From: Deltaproteobacteria bacterium
Lineage (GTDB): Bacteria > Myxococcota > Kuafuiibacteriia > Kuafuiibacteriales > Kuafuiibacteriaceae
DNA: 64,000 bases
Assembly (NCBI GenBank): GCA_020632995.1
Contig: JACKEN010000010.1
Span: 1 to 64,000 of the forward strand
Reading direction: 5' to 3'
The notes under the pieces were generated by a model. That model saw only the letters and a program-made list of their open reading frames with translations. It had not been told where the DNA came from and did no database searches. Positions 46,601 to 54,440 of the stretch are shown piece after piece; positions within the stretch are counted from its first letter, which is position 1; the number at the start of each line of letters is the position of its first letter. The translations under genes and the position numbers were made by a program.

Positions 46601-46695
46601 GTGGTGACCGGTCCGCTCCCGTCGGAGCAGGACGCACAGGCCAGGAGGGCGGCGACGACGGCGACCCGACCGCCCCTTCGCTGCGTGGCTGACAT
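43650..46695 (-). CDS. choice-of-anchor-D lipoprotein with degenerate vWA-like region, two frameshifts
   Basis: About 1014 residues when two single-base breaks (near 45607 and 44290) are corrected. The signal has ALLACASC. At least six ASH-like repeats follow (e.g. LDFGELPLGTSRTLDLELVNAG, VDFGRVEPDEQVVRTA, LQFSPTALGTRAFRRLRVRNTG), each about 100 residues. The C-terminal 300 residues look like a vWA domain (LRVLFVVADDPQFGEEQATL...FIDLLEAAGVSYRVGVV), but the usual DxSxS metal site reads ADDPQ, so metal binding is probably lost. A TACACT element lies 6 bp from the ATG. Surface adhesion or scaffolding is the likely role. Confidence 0.78.
44273..44286. repeat. GCAAG-N4-CTTGC palindrome, copy 6
   Basis: Exact copy, centre GTGG, inside the ASH lipoprotein gene and within about 10 bp of one of its frame breaks. 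Confidence 0.6.
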
Positions 46696-46701
46696 GCCGC
46701 C

Positions 46702-46707
46702 AGTGTA
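46702..46707 (-). promoter_or_regulatory. -10 element of a possibly leaderless transcript
   Basis: TACACT on the minus strand, six bases before the ATG of the ASH lipoprotein gene. At this spacing the transcript would start at or near the start codon. Confidence 0.35.
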
Positions 46708-46764
46708 CGGGAGGTCGGTCCAATTGACTCGTGACGGTTTCGCGTGCTGCCGGGCACTCAGCTC

Positions 46765-47700
46765 CTACAGCGCGGTCGACAGCGCCTTCAGCAGCCGGCC
46801 CGCGTGTCGGTATCGCGCCCACGCCCCGGGCGCCCAGCCGGCCCAGAAGCGGTAGAAGTCCGCCCACGCGAGCACATAGAGCCCGCGCCACTCCGCCTCG
46901 ACCTCCGCCGCCACCTCCTCGGGCAGCCACCGGCGGAGGTGCCGAAAGTAGACCTGCAGGGCGGGCTCCGGATCCGCCTCCAGGGCGTCGCTGTTGGCCC
47001 CGCTGGCCAGAAGATACGCGACGTCCTGCACCCCCACCCCGGCCCCCGCGTACTGGAAGTCCACCGCCGCGACTCGACCCCGGCCGAAGCAGAAGTTCTC
47101 GAGCTTGGCGTCGCCATGCAGGGTGGTGCGAAAGCGGGCCTTCCGGAGCCGGCCGTCGATCTCGGCCGCGGCGTCCTTCAAGGGCCCGGCGGGCATGGCG
47201 GCGAGCTCGTCCGGCCGGGTGGCGAGGTGCCAGTAGGTCCCCTGCTTCCACAGGCCCTCGGGCACCGCGCCGAGGAAGGTGCCGTGGAGGGCGGCGAGCC
47301 AGCCCAGGCAGAGCTCGAGCTCCGCCTGACCGAGGGTCCCCCGCCGCTGCCCGTAGCCGGCCGCGTCCAGATCTTCGAGCAGGAAGCGCCAGCCCTCCGG
47401 CTTCTCCTCGAGGGCGAGCGGCTGCGGCACCCTGCAATCCAACCTGCAGCGCGGGGCGGCGTGGCGGTAGAACGCCATCTCCGCCCGATACGAGCGGAGC
47501 TTTCGGTCGTGGCCCCGGTCGGCCCGCCCGCGCACCGGGGGTGGCGCGATGTGCTTGAGGATCGCGGTGCGGCCGCTCCTGGTGGTCACACGCAGGAGCT
47601 CACCGTAGCCCCCCCAGAGCGACTGCACCGAGCGGGCGCCGCGCACCGGCTCCCCCAGGGCGGCCTCCGCCCAGGCCCGGTCTTCAGGCCCGAGGCTCAT
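46765..47700 (-). CDS. aminoglycoside/choline-kinase-like phosphotransferase
   Basis: A 311-residue protein of the APH/choline-kinase fold: a Gly-rich N-terminal lobe (SLWGGYGELLRV with AILKHI lysine), the catalytic loop TTLHGDAKLENFCF (HGD-x4-N) and the metal-binding VAAVDFQYAGAG (DFQ). All catalytic positions are present. It resembles the CHK-like (EcKinase) subgroup more than true antibiotic kinases. The substrate is unknown. Its ATG overlaps the stop of the upstream small gene, so both are translated together. Confidence 0.83.
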   Translation of the reverse strand: MSLGPEDRAWAEAALGEPVRGARSVQSLWGGYGELLRVTTRSGRTAILKHIAPPPVRGRADRGHDRKLRSYRAEMAFYRHAAPRCRLDCRVPQPLALEEKPEGWRFLLEDLDAAGYGQRRGTLGQAELELCLGWLAALHGTFLGAVPEGLWKQGTYWHLATRPDELAAMPAGPLKDAAAEIDGRLRKARFRTTLHGDAKLENFCFGRGRVAAVDFQYAGAGVGVQDVAYLLASGANSDALEADPEPALQVYFRHLRRWLPEEVAAEVEAEWRGLYVLAWADFYRFWAGWAPGAWARYRHAGRLLKALSTAL

Positions 47701-48002
47701 CGCCGCGGCACCACCCGGGCCCCGGTGGGATCGAGCCCCTGGGCCACCAGGAGGTCGGAGATACGATCGCGGATCCGCCGCCGCCGCGGCCGATCCCTGT
47801 GCACGTCGCTCGGCAGCTGGGCGGCCACGTACTTGGCGAGGCGGATGAGCATCACCTCGTAGGGCAACAAATCCTGCGGTCCACCGCCCCCCGCGTGCTC
47901 GAGGGCCAGCGCCACCACCGCCTGGAGGTCGCCGCGGTCCGGAGCCCCGCCTTCCTCCGCGACGATGCCCGCCAGGCCCTCCACCAGCGCCGCCGAGTTC
48001 AT
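47697..48002 (-). CDS. small hypothetical protein coupled to the kinase
   Basis: A 101-residue, mostly helical protein with a basic segment (RDRPRRRRIRDRI) that I cannot assign to a family. The ATG at 48002 is chosen because the 70-bp repeat copy B begins at the very next base; the open frame continues upstream through the repeat (giving the same residues as in the CHAT protein), so a longer product cannot be excluded. Its stop overlaps the kinase start. Confidence 0.6.
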   Translation of the reverse strand: MNSAALVEGLAGIVAEEGGAPDRGDLQAVVALALEHAGGGGPQDLLPYEVMLIRLAKYVAAQLPSDVHRDRPRRRRIRDRISDLLVAQGLDPTGARVVPRR

Positions 48003-48072
48003 GGGGTCCCGGGCCGGCGGAGCCGTCCCATCCCTCTCCGCCGGGCTTCGCCCGGCTGCGCGCTCCGCTTGC
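48003..48072. repeat. 70-bp structured repeat, copy B
   Basis: Same length and 65 of 70 bases as copy A (21500-21569). The inner hairpin is GCCGGGC-TTC-GCCCGGC; relative to copy A one base pair is swapped (C-G for G-C), so pairing is kept while sequence changed. It directly abuts the start codon at 48002. Confidence 0.8.
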
Positions 48073-48167
48073 GAATCACCCGCACACCCCACCCTACCCC
48101 AGTTTCGGCGCTTTGTTGGCCGCTCGGGTGCGACCTCGTGTCACCCTGAGGCTCCAACAGGGTGCCG

Positions 48168-49484
48168 ATGAGTGACCTCGCCTTCGCCCGGGGCCAGATG
48201 ACGGTCTCGCTGATGTTCCACATCTTCTTCGCGGTGGCGGGGATGGCCATGCCGCTGTTGATGCTCGCGGCCGGGATCCGTCACCACCAGACCGGCGACC
48301 CGGTGTACCGGGCCCTGGGCCAGCGCTGGGCCAAGGGCACCGCGATCCTCTTCGCGGTAGGGGCGGTGTCGGGCACCGTGCTCTCCTTCGAGCTGGGCCT
48401 CTTGTGGCCGAGGTTCATGGCCTTCGCCGGCCCTCTGGTGGGCCTCCCCTTCAGCCTCGAGGGCTTCGCGTTCTTCCTCGAGGCGATCTTCCTCGGCTTG
48501 TTCCTATACGGCTGGGAGCGGCTGTCCCCGCGCCTGCACCTGTTCAGCGCGGCGGTGGTGGCGGCCTCGGGCCTCACGAGCGGGATCTTCGTGATGGCGG
48601 TGAACGCGTGGATGCAGGGCCCCACCGGCTTCACCCTCGACGCGGCCGGGCAGCCCACGAACATCGACCCCTACGGCCCGTTCGCCTCCCCCGCCTTCCC
48701 GAGCCAGGCCATCCACATGGCCCTGGCCGCCTACAGCAGCGTCGCCTTCGCGGTGCTCGGCATCCACGCGTGGCGCCTGCTGAAGGATCCACAGAACCGC
48801 TTCCACCAGCACGCAGCCCAGCTTGCGTTCTTCCTCGCCCTCGTGAGCACCCCGCTTCAGCTCGTGAGCGGCGACGTGTCGGCCAAGCACGTGGCCGAGC
48901 ACCAGCCGGCCAAGCTCGCGGCGGCGGAGGGCCTGTTCACCACCGAGCGCGCCGCCCCCCTCGCCATCGGCGGCTGGCCGGACACCGAGGCCCGCACCCT
49001 CCGCTACGCGGTGAAGATCCCGTACGCTCTGAGCATCCTCGCCTTCGCCGACCCCCAGGCCGAGGTGAAGGGCCTCGACCAGGTGCCCGAGCGGGACTGG
49101 CCCAACGTCCCCCTCGTCCACCTCTCCTTCCAGGTGATGGTGGGCTGCGGCACCGCGATGCTCGGCCTGGTGGCGTGGGGCGCGCTCGGGTGGTGGCGCA
49201 CCCGCACGGTGTGGTGGTCGCAACGCTTCTTGCAAGCCGCGGTGCTCGCCAGCCCCCTCGGCCTCATCGCGGTGCAGACCGGGTGGATCGTGACCGAGGT
49301 CGGGCGTCAGCCCTGGATCATCCAGGGGATCATGCGGGTGGAGGACGCGGTGACCCCGATGCCGAACCTCGTCGCCCCCTTCACCCTCTTCACCGCCCTC
49401 TACGGGGTGCTCGGCGTGGTGGTGGTCGTGCTGCTCAGGGCCCACGTCTTCGCCGCGCCGAGGAACGACGAGGTGGGGTCATGA
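48168..49484 (+). CDS. cydA: cytochrome bd-type quinol oxidase subunit I
   Basis: A 438-residue protein with nine or so membrane helices. It begins with the CydA pattern ARGQMTVSLMFHIFF, where His18 would ligate haem, and contains the conserved GWIVTEVGRQPWII segment near residue 375. Overall length and the short region between helices 6 and 7 fit the short-Q-loop (CIO-like) class, not the long E. coli form. It oxidises quinol with O2 in the inner membrane. The ATG at 48168 follows GTG CCG; cydB overlaps its stop. Confidence 0.95.
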   Translation: MSDLAFARGQMTVSLMFHIFFAVAGMAMPLLMLAAGIRHHQTGDPVYRALGQRWAKGTAILFAVGAVSGTVLSFELGLLWPRFMAFAGPLVGLPFSLEGFAFFLEAIFLGLFLYGWERLSPRLHLFSAAVVAASGLTSGIFVMAVNAWMQGPTGFTLDAAGQPTNIDPYGPFASPAFPSQAIHMALAAYSSVAFAVLGIHAWRLLKDPQNRFHQHAAQLAFFLALVSTPLQLVSGDVSAKHVAEHQPAKLAAAEGLFTTERAAPLAIGGWPDTEARTLRYAVKIPYALSILAFADPQAEVKGLDQVPERDWPNVPLVHLSFQVMVGCGTAMLGLVAWGALGWWRTRTVWWSQRFLQAAVLASPLGLIAVQTGWIVTEVGRQPWIIQGIMRVEDAVTPMPNLVAPFTLFTALYGVLGVVVVVLLRAHVFAAPRNDEVGS

Positions 49485-50479
49485 ACAGCCCCGAGCTCTA
49501 CTTCGCCCTCATGGGGGTGGGCCTCGTGGCCTACGCCCTCACCGGCGGCGCCGACTTCGGCGGCGGGGTCTGGGACCTGTTGGCCCGCGGCCCGCGCAAG
49601 GCGGCGCAGCGCGAGGCGATCCACCACGCGATCGCCCCCATCTGGGAGGCGAACCACGTCTGGCTCATCTTCGTGGTGGTGCTGATGTTCACCGTCTTCC
49701 CCGATGCGTTCGCGGTGATCTCGATCTCGCTCCACATCCCGCTCACCCTCGCCCTGGTCGGCATCGTGCTCCGGGGCGCCGCGTTCACCTTTCGGGCCTA
49801 CGGGATGGGCGCGGGGGAGCGGACCTGGCGCCGGGTCTTCGCGTGGTCCAGCCTGGTCAGCCCGGTGTTCCTCGGCATGGCCCTCGGGGCCACCGCCACC
49901 GGCGCGATCCGGGTCGATGGCGGCGTGGTGAAGACCGGCTTCCTCGCAGGCTGGCTTTCGCCCTTCGCGATCACGGTGGGGCTCCTGGCCCTCGCGCTGT
50001 TCGCGCTCCTCGCCGCGGTGTACCTCACCGCGGACACCGAGGGGGAGGTGCAAGAAGACTTTCGACGGCGCGCCCTCATCACCGAGCTCGTGGCGGGCGG
50101 CGCGGCGGCGGTGGCGTTCGGGACCGCGTCGCGGGACGCCCCCGCCCTCTTCGCCCAGCTCTCGGGGTCGGAGTGGACCATCATCATCCAGGCGGCCACC
50201 GCCGCGGCCGCCCTGGCCACCCTGGCCCTGTTGTGGACCCGGCGCCCCCGGCTGGCCCGCTACACCGTGGCGGCCCAGGTGACGTTGGTGGTGCTGGGCT
50301 TCGGCCTCGCGATGGAGGGCCACATCGTGCGCCCCGACGTCTCGGTGTCGGCGGCCGGCGCGCGGCCCGAGGTGATGCAGGCGCTGCCCCCCGCCCTGGC
50401 GGTCGGCGCGGCGCTCCTGCTCCCTTCGCTGTGGTTCCTGTTCCGGGTCTTCAAGGCCCGGGACGCGGTCAGTCGATGA
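49481..50479 (+). CDS. cydB: cytochrome bd-type quinol oxidase subunit II
   Basis: A 332-residue membrane protein starting ELYFALMGVGLVAYALTGG and containing the conserved ADFGGGVWDLLA and APIWEANHVWLIFV segments diagnostic of CydB. The ATG overlaps the cydA stop (ATGA). It has no haem ligands of its own but supports subunit I. No cydX or cydDC genes are seen nearby. It overlaps the convergent PHA-type gene by 11 bp. Confidence 0.95.
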   Translation: MNSPELYFALMGVGLVAYALTGGADFGGGVWDLLARGPRKAAQREAIHHAIAPIWEANHVWLIFVVVLMFTVFPDAFAVISISLHIPLTLALVGIVLRGAAFTFRAYGMGAGERTWRRVFAWSSLVSPVFLGMALGATATGAIRVDGGVVKTGFLAGWLSPFAITVGLLALALFALLAAVYLTADTEGEVQEDFRRRALITELVAGGAAAVAFGTASRDAPALFAQLSGSEWTIIIQAATAAAALATLALLWTRRPRLARYTVAAQVTLVVLGFGLAMEGHIVRPDVSVSAAGARPEVMQALPPALAVGAALLLPSLWFLFRVFKARDAVSR

Positions 50480-50786
50480 CCTCGCCCCGCTTCGCCTTCT
50501 CCACCCACTCCTCGATCTCGCCCTCGACCACGTCCACCGCCTTCTTCTGGAAGGGCTTGAGGAGGAACGGCACCTCGAGCTCGATGATGAACTGGTTGAG
50601 CCGGAGCTCGAGGAGCCCCTTCACGGTGAGGCCCTTGGCCGAGAAGCGGACCTCGGCCCGGTCCTCGTTGATCCAGTCCACCTTGGGGTCGAATCGCTCG
50701 AACTGCCGCGCGTAGCCCTCCAGGGCGTGGCGCGCCACCTTGCGGGCGGTGTCCTGGTCCAGATCGTGGGCCACGGAGTGCTTCAT
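50469..50786 (-). CDS. polyhydroxyalkanoic-acid-system family protein
   Basis: A 105-residue protein matching the pattern of the short PHA-granule-region family (PF09650 type): a basic His-containing helix (DTARKVARHALEGYARQF), a DWINEDRAEVRFSAKGLTVKG strand region, and a C-terminal LLKPFQKKAVDVVEGEIEEW helix. In some bacteria these genes lie near PHA synthase; none is visible here, so a direct role in PHA storage is uncertain. Confidence 0.72.
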   Translation of the reverse strand: MKHSVAHDLDQDTARKVARHALEGYARQFERFDPKVDWINEDRAEVRFSAKGLTVKGLLELRLNQFIIELEVPFLLKPFQKKAVDVVEGEIEEWVEKAKRGEVID

Positions 50787-50843
50787 GTCGGGGCCGTCAT
50801 AACAGATGGGCCGGCCAGCCTCCAGGCCTGCCGGGGCGGCACG

Positions 50844-52759
50844 TCACGGCTTGTAGAAGACGGGCGAGGTCCAGGCGCGCTCCTGGATGACCTTGGGCAC
50901 CTGGGGATCCTCGCAAGACTCCGGGCGCGCGTCGGCGGGCAGCCGGTTGCACTGCCAGGTGCTCCAGCGACAGGTGGGGTTCTCCAACACGCGCACGTAG
51001 TAGAAGGTGTGGGCCGCGGGATCGAAGCTCGGGTCGCTCCACACCGCGCACAGGCTCCCCGAGCCCTCACCGCGGGTCGCGCAGGTGGCGACGTCGACCG
51101 AGGCGCCGTTGGCCGCGTCCCCCGCCACGTCGAACACCTCCACGTGCGCCTGACCGGCCGCGTCGAGCCAGCCCTTCACCACCTGCACCACCTGCAGCGG
51201 GGTGCCGGGCCGGCCCTCGGTGCCCGGATCCTGGAGCGCGGACACCACCAGCCGCGGCGTCCCTCCTGACGGCCGCGGGCCGAGCACCTGCCCCATCGGC
51301 ACGCCCCTGGCGTCGGCCTGCGCCACCATGTCCGGCGCCGCGCACAGCTCGGTCGGCAGATCCCAGCCCGCGAACATGCGGACCGAGATCCGCGGCCCGC
51401 TCGTCCCGAAGGTCTCCTTGCGCTTCATCGCGTCGAAGATCGCCTCGCGGCTGTTCTCCTCCGCCCAGACCCCCACCAGGCCGCCGCCGTTGAAGATCAC
51501 CCCGGCCGGGGTGATCGTCCCGCGCCCCAGCCGCCGCGTGTCGGTGTCCTCGTTGTTGCCCCAGTGGCCGACGTAGTCGTCCTCCTTGGTGTAGCCGGGG
51601 GTCCCGTTGTGGGTGTCGGTGCTCGCGATGACCCCGAACGGGTACGGGTTCACGCCGAGCCGCCGCTCCTCCTCGAAGCCCTTCAGGAGCACCCCGCGCA
51701 GGAAGTCCAGGCGCGACACGCACCCACGCCGCCCACCCCGCCGAACCCGGTGCCGTCGCCGCAGTCGGTGAAGTCGCGCCGGAGCTTCTCGAAGTCACAC
51801 TGCTCGTCGGGCGCGCCGGTGATCCCCGACAGGCCGTTGCTGCACTCCCCGTCGCCCTTGTGCTGGAACACCTCCAACAGGGGCTCGAGCTCGGCCCGGC
51901 GCTCGGCGCGGGCGCGCGCCGCGGCCTCATCGCCCTCCACCGTCTCCACGAAGAACATGTTGCCGTTGCTCCAGTTGGCGTTGTGGGGGATCGCCATCAC
52001 CTCGCACCCCGGCAGGCTGTCTTGACACGCCGAGCGGAGCACCCGGTGGAACTGGTCGAGCTTGGGGAACTCGAAGTACGAGGCGGGCGACGGCGGGACC
52101 TTCGAGGTCCGGAAGATCACGTTCCGGTGCAGGTTGCTCGCCGCGGTGACCGCGGTCCACTCGTAGCCCACGAACGAGGTGAAGGTGCAGGCTGCGCTGC
52201 GATCGTAGGCCGCCTCCGCCGCCTCCTGGATCCGGCCCCAGACCCCGAGCGCGGTGTCGAGGCAGCGGCGCCCGTTCGCCCCGCACACGTCCGAGAACCG
52301 GCTCGGCGGATCTTCGGTGAGGGCGAGCCCGAAGCGCACCACGGTGTCGTCGTTGGCGGCGCGGTAGCCCTGGCAGGTGTTGCTGTCGTAGACCTCGGAG
52401 CCCGGGGTGACGCACAGGCTGACCTCGCCCAGGTACTCCGCGTGGTCGGTCACCGCGGCGAAGTCGAGCGGGCGATCGAGCTGGACGCTCCGCGCCGCCT
52501 CGCTCCCCTCGAAGAGGGTCAGGGCCTCGCCCTTCGCGAAGCGATAGGCGTCCTCCGGAGTGGTCCGGACGTCGAAGACCCACGCGTCGAAGCTGTTCCG
52601 GGTGTGGACGTGGAGGTCGCCGAAGAAGGCGCGGCGCAGCGGATCCCGCTGGGTGCAGGGCTCCCGCTGATCTACGTAGGGCGTGGGCGCGGTCGACTCG
52701 CCCTTGCACCCGAGCACCCCAACAAGCGCAAACACCCACGCACGCCGCCTCAGGTCCAT
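50844..52759 (-). CDS. DUF3604 lipoprotein, one frameshift
   Basis: About 638 residues after correcting one base near 51720 in a G-rich run. A lipoprotein signal (ALVGVLGC, Cys18) precedes a DUF3604 domain: RAFFGDLHVHTRNSFDAW with HxH at residues 50/52, AAVTDHAEYLGE, VGYEWTA, IPHNANWSNGNMF and, after the break, VIASTDTHNGTPG. These motifs suggest a PHP-like metal-dependent hydrolase, exported in this case. It is the last gene of the galT to DUF3604 unit; the HupE gene overlaps its start by 10 bp. The substrate is unknown. Confidence 0.85.
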
Positions 52760-53670
52760 CGCAGCACCTCCCAGACCCGCTCCAGGGTCAACAACGCAGC
52801 GCCCACGCCGAGCACGAAGGCGGCCGGCCTCCGCAAGCTCGCCTGCCGAAGCAGCCCCGTCACCCAGAGCGCGGCGATCACCCCGCCCACCACGAGGAGC
52901 TGACCCAGCTCCACCCCCACGTTGAACGCGAACAGGGCGGGGAGCGCGTGCCCCCTCGGCAGCCCGAGGCTGGCGAGGGCGCCCGCGAACCCGAACCCGT
53001 GGAGGAGCCCGAACCCCAGCGCGGCCACCAGCGGCACCGCCCCGCGCCCGGGCGCCGAGACCAGCGCCTCCCGGGCCACGAAGACCACGCTGAGGGCGAT
53101 CGTCGCCTCCACCGGCGCGGCCGGGAGCCTCGCCGCGCCCAGCGCCGCCGCGGCCAGGGTCGCGCTGTGCCCCACCGTGAACGCGGTGAGCACCGCCACC
53201 GCCCGGCGCGGCGCGCGCACCAAGAGGAGGAGCCCGAGCACGAAGGCCAGGTGATCGAGCCCGAGCAGGATGTGTTGCACCCCGAGGGCGCCGTACTCCG
53301 CCAGCACCGCCCCCGCCGAGAGCTCGGGCGCCGCCACGTCGTCGCCCGGGAGCAGGAGGCGCACCTGCTCCGCCTCGGGCCCCGCCACCAGGACCTCCGC
53401 CCCCACCCCGCCGCGGCGGCGCAGGGTCGGCGTCTCGCCCGCCGGGCACCCGATGACCGTGAGCGCGCCCGCCTCGGCGCGGACCTCGCACGGCGCCGCC
53501 ACCGTGATCCGCAAGTCGTCCTGCGCGGGCTTGGGCGGGCGCCAGGTCAGCTCGAAGACCCCGGGCCCGGTGGCCACCAGCCGCGCGAGGCCGGGGACGA
53601 GCTCGTGGGCCCACGCGGGCACCGCGAGCGCCATCACGAGGCCCGCGACCAGCGCGCCCGCCGCCCTCAC
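52750..53670 (-). CDS. HupE/UreJ-type membrane protein
   Basis: A 306-residue protein with a signal peptide (AGLVMALAVPAWA), a periplasmic beta-rich domain of about 90 residues and then six or seven membrane helices. The helices carry GVQHILLGLDHLAFVLG, FTVGHSATLA, GLLHGFGFAG and FNVGVELGQL, the conserved His/Glu/Asp motifs of HupE/UreJ_2 proteins, which are linked to nickel or other metal transport. It starts with GTG overlapping the PpiC gene's stop. Together with PpiC and DUF3604 proteins it forms a gene trio known in other proteobacteria. Confidence 0.85.
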   Translation of the reverse strand: MRAAGALVAGLVMALAVPAWAHELVPGLARLVATGPGVFELTWRPPKPAQDDLRITVAAPCEVRAEAGALTVIGCPAGETPTLRRRGGVGAEVLVAGPEAEQVRLLLPGDDVAAPELSAGAVLAEYGALGVQHILLGLDHLAFVLGLLLLVRAPRRAVAVLTAFTVGHSATLAAAALGAARLPAAPVEATIALSVVFVAREALVSAPGRGAVPLVAALGFGLLHGFGFAGALASLGLPRGHALPALFAFNVGVELGQLLVVGGVIAALWVTGLLRQASLRRPAAFVLGVGAALLTLERVWEVLRWT

Positions 53671-54440
53671 TCGGTCACCACCACCGGGTGCAGGCGCAGC
53701 GCCCGGCGACGCACCGCGGCGCGGGCCTCGTCCCGCCGCGCCACCTCGAGGTCCCGCAGCACCTCGGCCCGGACCTCGTCGAGGCTCGCCGGGCCCCCCG
53801 GCGCCACCGCCTCCACGAGGAGCAGGTGCCGCCCGTGGACCGAGCCGACCGGCCCCACCCAGACCCCGGGGGCGGCCTCGAACGCCGCGCGGGCCACCGG
53901 GGCCGAGACCCGCCGCGCCAGCTCCGCCTCGGTGTGCAGGGTGAAGTCGAGGCCACCCACGAAGGGACCACCGAGGCGCCCCGGCGCCGCCCCCGCCGCG
54001 AGGCGACGCAAGACGTCTTGCGCGTCCGCGCCCTCGGGCAGGAAGACCTGCCGCACCGTGCGGCGCTCCGCGCGCCGGTAGCGCTCGGGGTGGGCGGCCA
54101 GCTGCGCGGCCAGGGCCGCCTCGTCCGGGGGATCCAGGGTGGCGAGGTCCTCGGCCAGGAGCTCCATCTTCTGCACCAGGCGCCGCCGCACGATCGGGTC
54201 GTCATCGGCCAGGCCCAGGCGCCGGGCCTCCAGGACCAGGGCCTCCCGGATCGACGCCTCCTCCAGCTCGGCCGCGCGCTCCGCCTCGGTGGGCATGCGC
54301 CCGAGGCGGGCCGCGAGCGCGGCCTCGACCTGCCCCACGCTGACCTCGGCCGGGGCCGAGCGGGTGTGGACGCCGAGGGCGAAGAGCAGGCCGGCCACCG
54401 CGAAGAACCACAGGAGCGGCTCGCGCAGGACCGCTTGCAT
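53667..54440 (-). CDS. membrane-anchored PpiC-like peptidyl-prolyl isomerase
   Basis: A 257-residue protein with an N-terminal membrane anchor (LWFFAVAGLLFALG), a SurA-N-like helical region (EVSVGQVEAALAARLGRMP) and a parvulin-like C-terminal domain (RTVRQVFLPEG, PFVGGLDFTLHTEAELA, VGPVGSVHGRHLLLVEAV). It is likely periplasmic. The ATG shares one base with the stop of the CsgG-like gene. Its context with HupE and DUF3604 suggests it helps fold those exported partners; this is inference. Confidence 0.8.
   Translation of the reverse strand: MQAVLREPLLWFFAVAGLLFALGVHTRSAPAEVSVGQVEAALAARLGRMPTEAERAAELEEASIREALVLEARRLGLADDDPIVRRRLVQKMELLAEDLATLDPPDEAALAAQLAAHPERYRRAERRTVRQVFLPEGADAQDVLRRLAAGAAPGRLGGPFVGGLDFTLHTEAELARRVSAPVARAAFEAAPGVWVGPVGSVHGRHLLLVEAVAPGGPASLDEVRAEVLRDLEVARRDEARAAVRRRALRLHPVVVTE
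54008..54021. repeat. GCAAG-N4-CTTGC palindrome, copy 7
   Basis: Exact copy with ACGT centre, so CGCAAGACGTCTTGCG (54007-54022) is a perfect 16-bp palindrome. Inside the PpiC-like gene. Confidence 0.65.

Noticed and set aside
21500..48072. The 70-bp repeats as insertion-sequence ends
   Set aside because: They are 26 kb apart in the same orientation, with no transposase between them; a dispersed palindromic element fits better.
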